DNA from: Agarivorans albus
Lineage (GTDB): Bacteria > Pseudomonadota > Gammaproteobacteria > Enterobacterales > Celerinatantimonadaceae
Direction: 5' to 3'
Assembly: GCF_019670105.1 (NCBI RefSeq)
Contig: NZ_AP023032.1
Location: forward strand, 4,224,001 to 4,288,000
DNA: 64,000 nt
Below the pieces are notes generated by a model, which made no database searches, was not told the DNA's origin, and worked only from the letters and a program-made list of their open reading frames with translations. Shown here in pieces: positions 53,775 to 62,058 of this stretch. The position numbers and the translations under genes are program-made. Positions within the stretch are counted from its first letter, which is position 1; every line of letters begins with the position of its first letter.

Positions 53775-55289
53775 CTAGGCAGACAAACGCTTAAGTAAGC
53801 GATCCATTGCCCGATAGCTTAGTGCTTCCACAATGTCATTGCGTTGAATATCTTTTTGCTGCTTTAGATCGGCAATGGTTCTAGCCAAGCGCCAAACACG
53901 ATGAAATGCGCGAGCAGATAAACCTAATTGGCTAATACTGCTTTCTAAAAATTCACTATTTTCAAGGCTTAAACTGGCATGCTGGTGAAGCTCTTTACCA
54001 GAGAGTTGGCTATTTAACTTACCGCTGCGCTCCAACTGCAGCTTGCGCGCGTTAATCACCCGCTGTTTTATCTGGGCACTAGACTCCCCCTGAGCATGCT
54101 GAGTTAAGCTGCCTTTGGGTAATTCAGCTACCTCAACACTTAAATCAAAGCGGTCTAAAAATGGCCCCGATAGCTTACCAAGATATTTTAAAATTTGGTC
54201 GGGATTACTGCGTAGCTGCTGACCTTGATAGTAGCCACAAGGTGAAGGGTTCATCGCCGCCACTAACTGGAAACGTGAAGGAAAGCGCACCTGCAAAGCA
54301 GCACGAGAAATATGCACCTCTCCCGACTCAAGCGGCTGGCGCAAAGCATCTAAAGTACTACGAGCAAACTCTGGAAGTTCGTCCAAAAAAAGCACACCAT
54401 GATGGGCTAAGGTTATTTCGCCGGGCTTAGGGTTTGAACCACCGCCCACCAGCGCGACCATTGAGGCACTATGATGCGGGCTACGAAAAGGCGGAATGTA
54501 CCATTGCTCTAGCTCTCGTTGCTGAGCGCTTACCGAGTTAATTGCCGCCACCTCTATGGCTTGTTGCTCGGTTAAGCTGGGTAATATGCCCGGTAAACGA
54601 CTCGCCAACATAGTTTTTCCGGTACCTGGAGGGCCCATCATTAACAGATTATGCGCGCCGGCGGCAGCTAGTTCTAAAGCACGTTTTGCTAGATGTTGAC
54701 CTTGCACTTCGCTCATATCTAAGAGGCTTTCGTTAAACTGCGGCTCAATAACTTGAGAGTCCTTCAAGTTGAAAGCACTTTGGCCATTAAGACCTGCACT
54801 TAACTGCTGCAAGCTGACGCTGCCATGTACTTTTGCCTCTGGCACTCTTACCGCTGCGTCGGCATCTTGCTCACTAGTCACCAAGGTTAAACCCTGCTGG
54901 CTTATTGATAAGGCGGTGGCAATTGCTCCGTTTACTGGACGAATTGCTCCCGATAAAGCCAGCTCACCGCAAAACGCCATGTCATTCAAACACGCTAGAG
55001 GAACATCACCAGCAGCAGCTAAAATACCAATAGCAATTGGCAGATCAAAGCGACCTCCACTTTTAGGAACATCTGCAGGAGCTAGATTTACGGTAATGCG
55101 TTTTGCAGGAAAGGAAAAGCCACTATTGAGAATGGCGCTACGAACTCTATCTTTAGCTTCTTTAACCGAGGTTTCTGGTAAACCTACAATGCTAAAAGCG
55201 GGCAAACCATTGGCTAAATGCACTTCTACAGTCACATTTAAGGCTTCCATGCCCACTAAGGTACACGTTTTAACTATCGCTAAACCCAT
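53775..55289 (-). CDS. comM: ComM/YifB-family AAA+ ATPase
   Basis: The protein is about 504 residues. The ATG at 55289 follows GGAGAGCAA and is preferred over a TTG at 55313. It has the N-terminal Lon-like domain GLPAFSIVGLPETSVKEAKDRVRSAI, then Walker A MMGPPGTGKTMLASRLPGI, the Mg-chelatase segment LFLDELPEFARSTLDALRQPLE and arginine-finger region RFQLVAAMNPSPCGYY. ComM is a branch-migration helicase that helps integrate DNA during natural transformation. With the minor-pilin operon in the same window this fits a competence-capable lineage, but competence itself is not shown. Confidence 0.93.
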   Translation of the reverse strand: MGLAIVKTCTLVGMEALNVTVEVHLANGLPAFSIVGLPETSVKEAKDRVRSAILNSGFSFPAKRITVNLAPADVPKSGGRFDLPIAIGILAAAGDVPLACLNDMAFCGELALSGAIRPVNGAIATALSISQQGLTLVTSEQDADAAVRVPEAKVHGSVSLQQLSAGLNGQSAFNLKDSQVIEPQFNESLLDMSEVQGQHLAKRALELAAAGAHNLLMMGPPGTGKTMLASRLPGILPSLTEQQAIEVAAINSVSAQQRELEQWYIPPFRSPHHSASMVALVGGGSNPKPGEITLAHHGVLFLDELPEFARSTLDALRQPLESGEVHISRAALQVRFPSRFQLVAAMNPSPCGYYQGQQLRSNPDQILKYLGKLSGPFLDRFDLSVEVAELPKGSLTQHAQGESSAQIKQRVINARKLQLERSGKLNSQLSGKELHQHASLSLENSEFLESSISQLGLSARAFHRVWRLARTIADLKQQKDIQRNDIVEALSYRAMDRLLKRLSA

Positions 55290-55302
55290 TTGCTCTCCAG
55301 CG

Positions 55303-55352
55303 CTTAATAACAACTTACATACTAGTAGGCTTTTGCCAAAGTTGTTATTAAG
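55303..55352. promoter_or_regulatory. Perfect 14-bp inverted repeat in the comM leader
   Basis: CTTAATAACAACTT (55303-55316) and AAGTTGTTATTAAG (55339-55352) are exact inverted complements separated by 22 nt. The loop itself contains GGC-AAAA-GCC on the minus strand. The inner edge is 13 bp before the comM ATG, next to its ribosome site. It could be a regulator-binding site, a terminator-like stem for the CBS gene, or a translation-control hairpin. Confidence 0.6.
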
Positions 55353-55370
55353 TGACTGAAAATAGGTTTA

Positions 55371-55784
55371 TTACTGTACGCTAAAGCACTGCTGCTGTTG
55401 CTGATGAAGCGCCGCTAATACCGCTTTGCGCTCGATTAAACCAATCAGTTTGCCGTTTTCTAGTACTGGATAACTTTTTGGTTTGTTATCCGTCATGGTT
55501 TTTGCCAAGTCGAGAACATTCTCATCTGGGCCAACACTAAGTACTTCACTGCGCATGATGTCTTTAACCAAAGCACTTTGGTCGCAATAGTAACCGGCTT
55601 GTAGCATTTGAGTTACGCAGTCTAGCTCCGATAACCAACCAATCAATGCGCCTTTAGCGTCAACCACTGGGGCACCAAGCTGGTGTGAATTAGTCAGCAA
55701 TTCGCTGGCCTCGTTAATGCTTTGCTCTTCGGTAAAACTCAAGAATTGAGCACGCATGTAGTGTCTAACATTAAGCTGTTGCAT
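55371..55784 (-). CDS. CBS-domain pair protein
   Basis: The 137-residue protein consists of two CBS motifs: residues about 8-60 (ASELLTNSHQLGAPVVDAKGALIGWLSELDC) named here by VVDAKGALIGWLSE, and about 75-130 (VLDLAKTMTDNKPKSYPVLENGKLIGLIERK) by YPVLENGKLIGLIER. Stand-alone CBS pairs bind adenine nucleotides and act as sensors. A very strong AAGGAGGT site precedes the ATG. comM follows 82 bp downstream on the same strand with the inverted repeat between them. Partner unknown. Confidence 0.85.
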   Translation of the reverse strand: MQQLNVRHYMRAQFLSFTEEQSINEASELLTNSHQLGAPVVDAKGALIGWLSELDCVTQMLQAGYYCDQSALVKDIMRSEVLSVGPDENVLDLAKTMTDNKPKSYPVLENGKLIGLIERKAVLAALHQQQQQCFSVQ

Positions 55785-55891
55785 AAGACCTCCTTCAAGG
55801 GCCTTTAAGATTACAGCTCAAATGTAATACAAGCCAAGACAGATAAGAAATGGCTTATAACTATTAGATTGATAGGTAGGGATTTGGGCGC

Positions 55892-55920
55892 AAAAAAAGC
55901 AGCGAATAACGCTGCTTTCA
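55892..55920 (-). terminator. Terminator of the taurine aminotransferase gene
   Basis: AAAGCAGCG-AATAA-CGCTGCTTT is followed on the minus strand by a T run, 19 bp after the stop codon. Confidence 0.9.
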
Positions 55921-55938
55921 AACCCACTATATTTGCGC

Positions 55939-57309
55939 TTAACTGGCTTCGAGCTGGGCCAATACTTCATCGATGGTAGTAACAATAAAGTCTGCTTCTT
56001 GTTTGCTCAAAGTTAGCACCGGACACAAGCACAAGGTATTGTTTAAGCTAGCAAATGAGCGGTTAGTTCTACCAATAATTAGGCCCTTAGCCATACACAT
56101 TCCCGCTACCTTAACCGCGACACTTTCATCCACTGGCGTTTTGGCGTCTTGGTCACTAACCAGCTCTATACCTAACAACAAACCTTTGCCTCGTACATCA
56201 CCAATGATAGGGTGCTTGGCTTGCAAACCTATTAGCCCTTCTAGCAAATAATCGCCCATCATCTTGCTGTTATGCACCAGTTCTTCTTGCTCAAGAATGC
56301 GTAAGTTCTCTAATGCCGCAGCTGGCCCCGCAGTACAGCCGGCAAAGGTGCTAATGTCTCTAAAATAGGCTTCACGGTCACTGCTATCAGCCATAAATTC
56401 ATTAAATACTTCTTCGGTTGTTACCGTGCAAGAAATGGCGGCGTAACTAGAGGCAACACCTTTGGCTAGCGTGACAATGTCGGGCTTAATGCCATAGTGT
56501 TGGTAACCAAACCATTCGCCGGTTCTGCCTAGGCCACAAACCACTTCGTCGATGTGCAGCAGTACGTCATATTTCTTACAAATCTCCATGATGGTAGGCC
56601 AGTAACCTTCGGGTGGTGTAATCACTCCGCCGCCTGCGGTAATGGGCTCTAAGATCACCGCTCCTACTGTATCTGGCCCTTCTTGCAGAATGACCTTTTC
56701 TAACTCTTTAGCCGCTCTCACCCCATAATCACTAACATCGCCAAATTGGCTACGATATTCACAACAATGTGGAAACTCTACAAAGCCCGGCGCAAAGGGG
56801 CCGTATTGCTTACGGCGCTCCTCTTGGCCCGTTGCACTTAAAGCAGCGATGGTAGAACCATGATAGTCCCGCTCGCGGTACAAAATTTTGTGTTTCTTTC
56901 CGCCATATTTTAGATGAGCGATTTGGCGAACAATTTTAAAGGCTTTTTCATTTGCTTCAGAACCAGAGCTTGCATAATAAACGCGGCTCATACCGGGCAT
57001 TTTGGCGAGTAGCTTTTCGGCAAATTCAGCTGCTGGAACGGTACCCGCAGTACTGGCAAAAAAGTTAAGCTCTGTAAGTTGTTTGCTCACCGCCTCTGCG
57101 ATGGAGCTGCGCCCGTAACCAACGTTAACACACCATACTCCGCCCGATGAGGCATCTAAGTAACTGTTACCCTTGGCGTCCCACACTCGTGAGCCTTCGC
57201 CTTTTACCATAACCATTGGGTCTTGGCTTTTTAACACACTGTGTTGATTAAGATGATGCCAAACATGCTTACGATCTTGCTCAATTACCGCCGTATTTTC
57301 TATCGACAT
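55939..57309 (-). CDS. tpa: Taurine:pyruvate aminotransferase (class III PLP)
   Basis: The 456-residue protein has fold type I class III features. YYASSGSEANEKAFK (cofactor phosphate loop), YHGSTIAALSATG, LLHIDEVVCGLGRTG (Asp to PLP nitrogen) and LAKGVASSYAAIS (Schiff-base Lys) are all present. The N-terminus and EPITAGGGVITPPEGYW stretch match taurine:pyruvate aminotransferases. It moves the amino group of taurine to pyruvate, giving sulfoacetaldehyde and alanine. The tauABC cluster and the TauR-like regulator nearby support the call. It is divergent from the TSUP gene across a 223-bp gap with shared boxes. Confidence 0.82.
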   Translation of the reverse strand: MSIENTAVIEQDRKHVWHHLNQHSVLKSQDPMVMVKGEGSRVWDAKGNSYLDASSGGVWCVNVGYGRSSIAEAVSKQLTELNFFASTAGTVPAAEFAEKLLAKMPGMSRVYYASSGSEANEKAFKIVRQIAHLKYGGKKHKILYRERDYHGSTIAALSATGQEERRKQYGPFAPGFVEFPHCCEYRSQFGDVSDYGVRAAKELEKVILQEGPDTVGAVILEPITAGGGVITPPEGYWPTIMEICKKYDVLLHIDEVVCGLGRTGEWFGYQHYGIKPDIVTLAKGVASSYAAISCTVTTEEVFNEFMADSSDREAYFRDISTFAGCTAGPAAALENLRILEQEELVHNSKMMGDYLLEGLIGLQAKHPIIGDVRGKGLLLGIELVSDQDAKTPVDESVAVKVAGMCMAKGLIIGRTNRSFASLNNTLCLCPVLTLSKQEADFIVTTIDEVLAQLEAS

Positions 57310-57384
57310 GCCTCTACTCCCTTAAGCTAATTCAATATTGCAAAGCATGCTTACGACATTAACTCAGGGTAAAACGGGTGCTTA

Positions 57385-57400
57385 GGACCAGCAATTCAAA
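57385..57400. promoter_or_regulatory. Taurine box B copy in the tpa/tauE-like gap
   Basis: GGACCAGCAATTCAAA is the exact reverse complement of 61934-61949 in the tauA/tauR gap. It lies in the divergent gap between tpa and the TSUP exporter. Confidence 0.65.
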
Positions 57401-57462
57401 TCCATGGAGCCAGATAAACTAGAGGGCAAAACTCAGTGCAAAGTGGCGCTATATATACTGCT

Positions 57463-57477
57463 AATTGGCCCTATAGC
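57463..57477. promoter_or_regulatory. Taurine box A copy in the tpa/tauE-like gap
   Basis: AATTGGCCCTATAGC is the exact reverse complement of 61917-61931 in the tauA/tauR gap. Box A and box B cores are 83 bp apart here. No other strong feature was seen in the gap. Confidence 0.65.
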
Positions 57478-57532
57478 CTTAATGTAACAGCCTGCCATAT
57501 TAGCCATTTACTCGGGTTTAAGAGATAACTAA

Positions 57533-58270
57533 ATGCTTGATAACATGGCCGTAATGGTACCCATAGTGATGTTGGCGGCCTTGGTAAGAGGCTTTAGTGG
57601 TTTTGGTTTTGCTGCCATTGCGGTGATTGGCATGAACCTGTTTTTTACGCCGCAGCAAAGTGTGCCAGTTATCTTAAGCTTGGATTTACTGTGTAGCGTA
57701 AACCTATGGAAACAAGCCCGCCAACAAGCCAACTACCCAATACTCAAAAAGTTAATTGCGGGCTCCTTAATAGGTATTCCCTTAGGTCTAGGACTACTCC
57801 TTTTGTTGCCAGCAGAATTGCTCAAGCTAGCGATATGCTTGTTCATATTGCTGTTTTCTTTATTCCTCGCCTGCAATATGCGCCTACCTCACATGGATAA
57901 ACCTTTAGCCCCAGGGCTATTTGGCTTTCTCTCAGGAGCTGGCACAGCGAGTGCTTCGGTAGGTGGCCCAATGGTAGTCGCTTACATGCTTTCTAGCCCG
58001 CTCAACCCGCAGCAACAACGTGCCACCATGATCTTATTTTTTATCGTGAGTGAATTGCTATCGGTGGGCGGATTGCTAGCAACTGGAATTTTTAGCTGGC
58101 AGTCTTTGAGCCATATAGCCATTCTACTTATTCCCACTATGTTAGCGGTGCGCTTAGGCCAATACTTGTTTAATCGTTGGCCGCCACGTTCATTTAAGCA
58201 CATAGCCTTACCCGTGATGATTACTGCGGCGTTGCTGGGAATCAACGCTTCATTAGATAGGGTTTATTAA
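57533..58270 (+). CDS. TauE/SafE-type (TSUP) sulfonate/sulfite exporter
   Basis: The 245-residue membrane protein has about eight helices. It starts VPIVMLAALVRGFSGFGFAAIAVIGMNLF and has FGFLSGAGTASASVGGPMVVAYML, the glycine-rich TSUP (TauE/SafE) repeats. Members export sulfite, sulfoacetate or other sulfonates. Divergence from tpa across shared boxes suggests it removes the sulfonated end product of taurine breakdown. Which one is inference. Confidence 0.8.
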   Translation: MLDNMAVMVPIVMLAALVRGFSGFGFAAIAVIGMNLFFTPQQSVPVILSLDLLCSVNLWKQARQQANYPILKKLIAGSLIGIPLGLGLLLLLPAELLKLAICLFILLFSLFLACNMRLPHMDKPLAPGLFGFLSGAGTASASVGGPMVVAYMLSSPLNPQQQRATMILFFIVSELLSVGGLLATGIFSWQSLSHIAILLIPTMLAVRLGQYLFNRWPPRSFKHIALPVMITAALLGINASLDRVY

Positions 58271-58433
58271 TTGAATGAATTGTAAACTCCATTACCTCTT
58301 CCGCAGCTATAACCCGAACCATCTTAAAAAGTAAAGCTACCAATTTCCTATCAGAAGCTATATTTCACTCTCCAATGTCCATCCGCGAAAATGCCGGTTA
58401 ATATAAACATCGCTATTTATTGGAGCTTATATT

Positions 58434-58937
58434 GTGGGAAATGAAAACGAAGATCCTGATAGTTGGTTTGATCTAAGCCAAGCGAAGAGCTTGGATAGCT
58501 TTCACAAAGTGTTTGTTAATGGCTGGGACTACCTATTGGTATCTCCACAATTTCTTATAGATGAAGATAACTGCTTTCAAGGCATAGAGGTATTAAGCAC
58601 ATTAGATAAGAGTAATGCAGAAGATGAGCTCCACTTTCACTTAACTATGTTTGCAGACTTTGAAGAACCTAATTGGACAGAGCAATATTCAGCCAAAAGC
58701 TTGATGCTTTCTGATAAGGAGCAATGGCAATTGGCTTACGCTGGTATGTTTTTTTACCCTACTCAAAAAGATTGGTGTGCGATATACATTGACGTTGAGT
58801 GTCAAGATGTAGTGGTACTAGGAGCGAAGAAACAGCTAATTAAAAGAATCCAAGAGACATTTCCCCCAAGCAGTATCTTAAAAATTGAGTATATAAAGCA
58901 GCTTTTTAACAGACGCTATGAAAAACAAGAATCTTGA
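58434..58937 (+). CDS. Hypothetical protein (167 aa)
   Basis: I do not recognise this soluble acidic protein. It has no signal peptide or membrane segment and is rich in aromatics (FFYPTQKDWCAIYID, HFHLTMFADFEE). The start is GTG behind a spaced GGAG. Base composition is more AT-rich than the flanking taurine genes, and no terminator separates it from the TSUP gene 163 bp upstream. A recent arrival or a fast-evolving gene is possible. Confidence 0.55.
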   Translation: MGNENEDPDSWFDLSQAKSLDSFHKVFVNGWDYLLVSPQFLIDEDNCFQGIEVLSTLDKSNAEDELHFHLTMFADFEEPNWTEQYSAKSLMLSDKEQWQLAYAGMFFYPTQKDWCAIYIDVECQDVVVLGAKKQLIKRIQETFPPSSILKIEYIKQLFNRRYEKQES

Positions 58938-58960
58938 AGATTGTCTAATATATACCGACT

Positions 58961-58985
58961 AAAAAAGCCCGACATTAGCCGGGCA
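58961..58985 (-). terminator. Terminator of the tauABC operon
   Basis: GCCCG pairs with CGGGC around an eight-base loop, followed on the minus strand by a six-base T run. It lies 31 bp after the tauC stop. Confidence 0.8.
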
Positions 58986-59015
58986 AACAACATGCAAAGG
59001 TAGAACTTGTTGCGC

Positions 59016-59963
59016 TTAGTTGCATCCTTTCCAAGGTACCAATTTGCTTTCTAAGAACCGCATAAACAAATCAAAGCAATAAGCGATTATGCCTATCACC
59101 ACGATGCCGGCAATAACCACATCGGTAACCAAAAATTCAGACGCATTTAGCACCATAAATCCTATGCCTCGCTCCGCGGCCACCATTTCTGCGGCTACCA
59201 GGGTTGTCCAGCCAAAGCCAATAGCAATGCGCATACCGGTTAATACGTCGGGCAACGCACCTTTGGTAATTACTTGAGAGACCACCTGCCAGCGACTTGC
59301 TCCCATTGAATAAGCTACTTGAATTTGCTCAATCCGCACCGAGCTCACTCCCGCACGGGCACTCAATACAATTGGCGCCAGCATGGCTAGAAAGATTAAA
59401 GTCACTTTGCTTTCTTCATCAATACCCAGCCAAATAATCACTAATGGCAGGTAGGCTAAAGGAGGCAGCGGGCGATAAAATTCGATTATAGGGTCAAATA
59501 TGCCACGCATCACTCTGCTACAGCCAATAGCGATACCAAGCGGGATACCAATTACACAGGCCAAAACAAACGCACCAAAAATGCGGCCTAAACTTGCACC
59601 AAGGTGTTCAAACAAGGTTGCACCAGCAAAGCCATCAATAAAAATGTCCCAAAGGCGAGCTAGCACATCAAAAGGCGATGGTAAGAACATCGGTTTAATC
59701 ATGCCAGCTTCGGTTACCAGTGCCCATAAACCCAAGAAAAATATGGTAGAGCACAGTGCAATTAGTTTGCTATCTCCAGCACCAGGCGTACCAAAATATT
59801 CACCACTTTGAACGGCTTTTTGCGCGGTTAGTTGTTTGGTGGTACTAACAACTTTTTTAGCAAAAGGAGTCAGCTCTTTTTTATGTGCTGTCGCGCTAAC
59901 AGCCTTCTCATCGGGGCTAATGGGCGGAGTTAGAGATGAGGCACTCATGGTATTGGTCGTCAT
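59016..59963 (-). CDS. tauC: Taurine ABC transporter permease
   Basis: The 315-residue protein has a long charged N-terminal extension (about 65 residues) and then six helices. The coupling segment is EFYRPLPPLAYLPLVIIWLGIDEESKV and GASRWQVVSQVITKGALPDVLTGMRIAIGFGWTTLVAAEM, typical of TauC/SsuC (BPD-family EAA loop). It forms the membrane channel for taurine uptake with TauB. It follows tauB by 9 bp. Confidence 0.9.
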   Translation of the reverse strand: MTTNTMSASSLTPPISPDEKAVSATAHKKELTPFAKKVVSTTKQLTAQKAVQSGEYFGTPGAGDSKLIALCSTIFFLGLWALVTEAGMIKPMFLPSPFDVLARLWDIFIDGFAGATLFEHLGASLGRIFGAFVLACVIGIPLGIAIGCSRVMRGIFDPIIEFYRPLPPLAYLPLVIIWLGIDEESKVTLIFLAMLAPIVLSARAGVSSVRIEQIQVAYSMGASRWQVVSQVITKGALPDVLTGMRIAIGFGWTTLVAAEMVAAERGIGFMVLNASEFLVTDVVIAGIVVIGIIAYCFDLFMRFLESKLVPWKGCN

Positions 59964-59972
59964 AATTGGTCC

Positions 59973-60812
59973 TTAGGCTGCCGCCGCTTCGTCGCCATGA
60001 ATAATTGCTAACACTTGCTCGCGCATGGCAATAAAGGCTTCACTCGATTTCACTTTTCTAGCGTCTCGGCAGTCTAAAAACTGCTGGTTAAAATCAATCT
60101 TAAATTCATGCGTTATCCGCCCTGGTCGCGGCGACATCACAATAAGGCGAGTAGCTAACAACAAGGCTTCATCCACACTGTGGGTGATAAAAAACATCAT
60201 TTTGTTGGTTTCGCGCCATACATCCAGCAAGAGTTCTTGCAGGGATTCACGAGTAAGCGCATCCAAGGCACCTAAGGGTTCATCAAGTAACAGCATTTCA
60301 GGGTTGTTAGTAAGCGCTCGGGCAATACCAACCCGCTGCTGCATACCACCAGATAATTGGTACACCTTGTGTTGGTGAAAATCTTCAAGGCCCACCAGTT
60401 TTAAGTAACTGGCCGCGCGCTCTCGGCGCTCTTGTTTGTCTACACCTTGCAGCTTTAAGCCAAACTCGGTGTTTTCGATTACGTTTAACCACGGCAGTAG
60501 CGCATGTTTTTGGAACACCACGCCGCGATCGGCACCAGGGCCAACAATTTCATCGCCAATATCTAAACCACAAGCTACTCTGGGATAACCCTCAATAGGG
60601 CTAGAGCCTAAAGTGAGATACCCTTTGGTGGGCGCGATAAACCCGGCAATCAAGTTTAATAATGTGGTTTTTCCGCATCCTGAAGCACCTAAGGCAACCA
60701 CAAAATCGCCTTGTTCAATGTTCAAGTTCACCTCAGATAAGGCGGTGACTGGGTCACCACCTTGAGCTGCAGGATAGACTACCGATACGTCATGAATTTC
60801 GAGAGTATTCAT
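59973..60812 (-). CDS. tauB: Taurine ABC transporter ATP-binding protein
   Basis: The 279-residue protein has Walker A GASGCGKTTLLNLIAGF (about 42-58), Q-loop VFQKHALLPWLNV, signature LSGGMQQRVGIARAL and Walker B MLLLDEPLGALDALTRE. It belongs to the nitrate/sulfonate/taurine group (TauB/SsuB). The order tauA-tauB-tauC is conserved. Gaps are 32 bp to tauA and 9 bp to tauC. Confidence 0.92.
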   Translation of the reverse strand: MNTLEIHDVSVVYPAAQGGDPVTALSEVNLNIEQGDFVVALGASGCGKTTLLNLIAGFIAPTKGYLTLGSSPIEGYPRVACGLDIGDEIVGPGADRGVVFQKHALLPWLNVIENTEFGLKLQGVDKQERRERAASYLKLVGLEDFHQHKVYQLSGGMQQRVGIARALTNNPEMLLLDEPLGALDALTRESLQELLLDVWRETNKMMFFITHSVDEALLLATRLIVMSPRPGRITHEFKIDFNQQFLDCRDARKVKSSEAFIAMREQVLAIIHGDEAAAA

Positions 60813-60844
60813 TGTTAAGTCTCCTGGTTTAGGCTGTTAGCCAG

Positions 60845-61852
60845 TTACATTTCTGCGGCTGCCGCTGCATAAGCAGGGTTAACAAACTTGCTGTAATCTG
60901 GCATTAAGTCGTTGATCTTCTTCTGCTCTTTTAAGAACTCTGAAGTGGATTTAAGTGATTGGCTGGCTCCGCCTTCTGCGCCACAACCTAACCAGCTGCA
61001 AGATAGTTGCGTAGTTACATCGGGGAACTCATAAAGGTCGAGCACCTCAGCTACGGTGTTTACGTCGCCGCCACTCACTTTAGCAATAGACTGGGCAATT
61101 GGGTTGCTAGCATCAAAGCTTGCTTTGTTGCTGCGGTAGTCTTCGTCTAAATCAATCACTACTTTAAGCATTTTGCTCACAAAATCAGGGTTAGCAGCTG
61201 CAAATTCTTTGTTCGCAACTAAGCCATCAAAAGTAGGTTTACCCCAAGCGCTTAGGGTGGCCGAAGTGATCAGCACCTTGCCACTTTGCTTAATTTTGCC
61301 CAGTGCAGGATCCCAAATAAACGCGCCGTCGATGTCTCCACGCTGCCATGCTGCGGCTATAGAATTAGGCTGCATGTTGATTAAGCGAACGTCTTTCTCG
61401 GTTAAGCCAAATTGCTCAAGTGCAAATAAGGCATGGAAGTGCGTAGTGGATACAAACGGTACCGCGATGCGCTTTCCTTTTAAGTCGGCTGGAGAACTGA
61501 TCCCCGAGCCATCACGCACTACCAGTGCTTCTGCATCGGCGATATTTTCTAGAATCCATACCAATTCGATGTCTACGCCGCGGCTTACCGCACTGGCAAT
61601 TGGGCTAGAGCCCGCCGAGGCTAAATCTAAAGCGCCAGAGGCCATCGCAGTCATCGCTTTAGCGCCAGAATCAAAGCGACGCCATTTGATAGTGTAGCCG
61701 GTCTCTTTTTCTACCAATTTCTCGTTAATGGCGTGCTTCCATGGATTGAACATTCCTTGGTATCCAATGGTGACCTCTTTTGCGGTAACCGCCGTGCTAA
61801 TCATTAGTCCCGCCAAAGCTGCTATCGCAGTTTTCATCTTCAATTGTTTCAT
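60845..61852 (-). CDS. tauA: Taurine ABC transporter substrate-binding protein
   Basis: The 335-residue protein has a signal peptide (IAALAGLMISTAVTA-K). EVTIGYQGMFNPWKHAINE, IKWRRFDSGAKAMTAMASGALDLASAGSSPIASAVSRG named here by GALDLASAGSSP, and DIDGAFIWDPALGKI are typical of the TauA/SsuA family of periplasmic binding proteins. A AAGGAGTTAACG-type ribosome site precedes the ATG. It is first in tauABC and divergent from the TauR-like gene, with the paired boxes between. Confidence 0.92.
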   Translation of the reverse strand: MKQLKMKTAIAALAGLMISTAVTAKEVTIGYQGMFNPWKHAINEKLVEKETGYTIKWRRFDSGAKAMTAMASGALDLASAGSSPIASAVSRGVDIELVWILENIADAEALVVRDGSGISSPADLKGKRIAVPFVSTTHFHALFALEQFGLTEKDVRLINMQPNSIAAAWQRGDIDGAFIWDPALGKIKQSGKVLITSATLSAWGKPTFDGLVANKEFAAANPDFVSKMLKVVIDLDEDYRSNKASFDASNPIAQSIAKVSGGDVNTVAEVLDLYEFPDVTTQLSCSWLGCGAEGGASQSLKSTSEFLKEQKKINDLMPDYSKFVNPAYAAAAAEM

Positions 61853-61916
61853 CGTTAACTCCTTGTTGAACCCGACACTTAGCGTGTTGTTTTAAGTTAC
61901 TGCGTGCGAAAAACGA

Positions 61917-61931
61917 GCTATAGGGCCAATT
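61917..61931. promoter_or_regulatory. Taurine box A in the tauA/tauR gap
   Basis: GCTATAGGGCCAATT, copied exactly (reverse orientation) at 57463-57477. Here it is two bases from box B, with 22 bp between the 7-nt cores TAGGGCC and CTGGTCC. Confidence 0.7.
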
Positions 61932-61933
61932 TT

Positions 61934-61949
61934 TTTGAATTGCTGGTCC
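61934..61949. promoter_or_regulatory. Taurine box B in the tauA/tauR gap
   Basis: TTTGAATTGCTGGTCC, copied exactly (reverse orientation) at 57385-57400. On the other strand CTGGAC resembles the direct repeats reported for TauR of Rhodobacter, as I recall them. Confidence 0.7.
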
Positions 61950-62058
61950 AGCGCAAAGCAACAAATAAAAAGCCATGTTGGCTAATAAATTGCTATTTCC
62001 AAACATGGGGAATGGAAGATATGCAAAATCTTCACCTACTTTTTGTAAGGATATGGGC

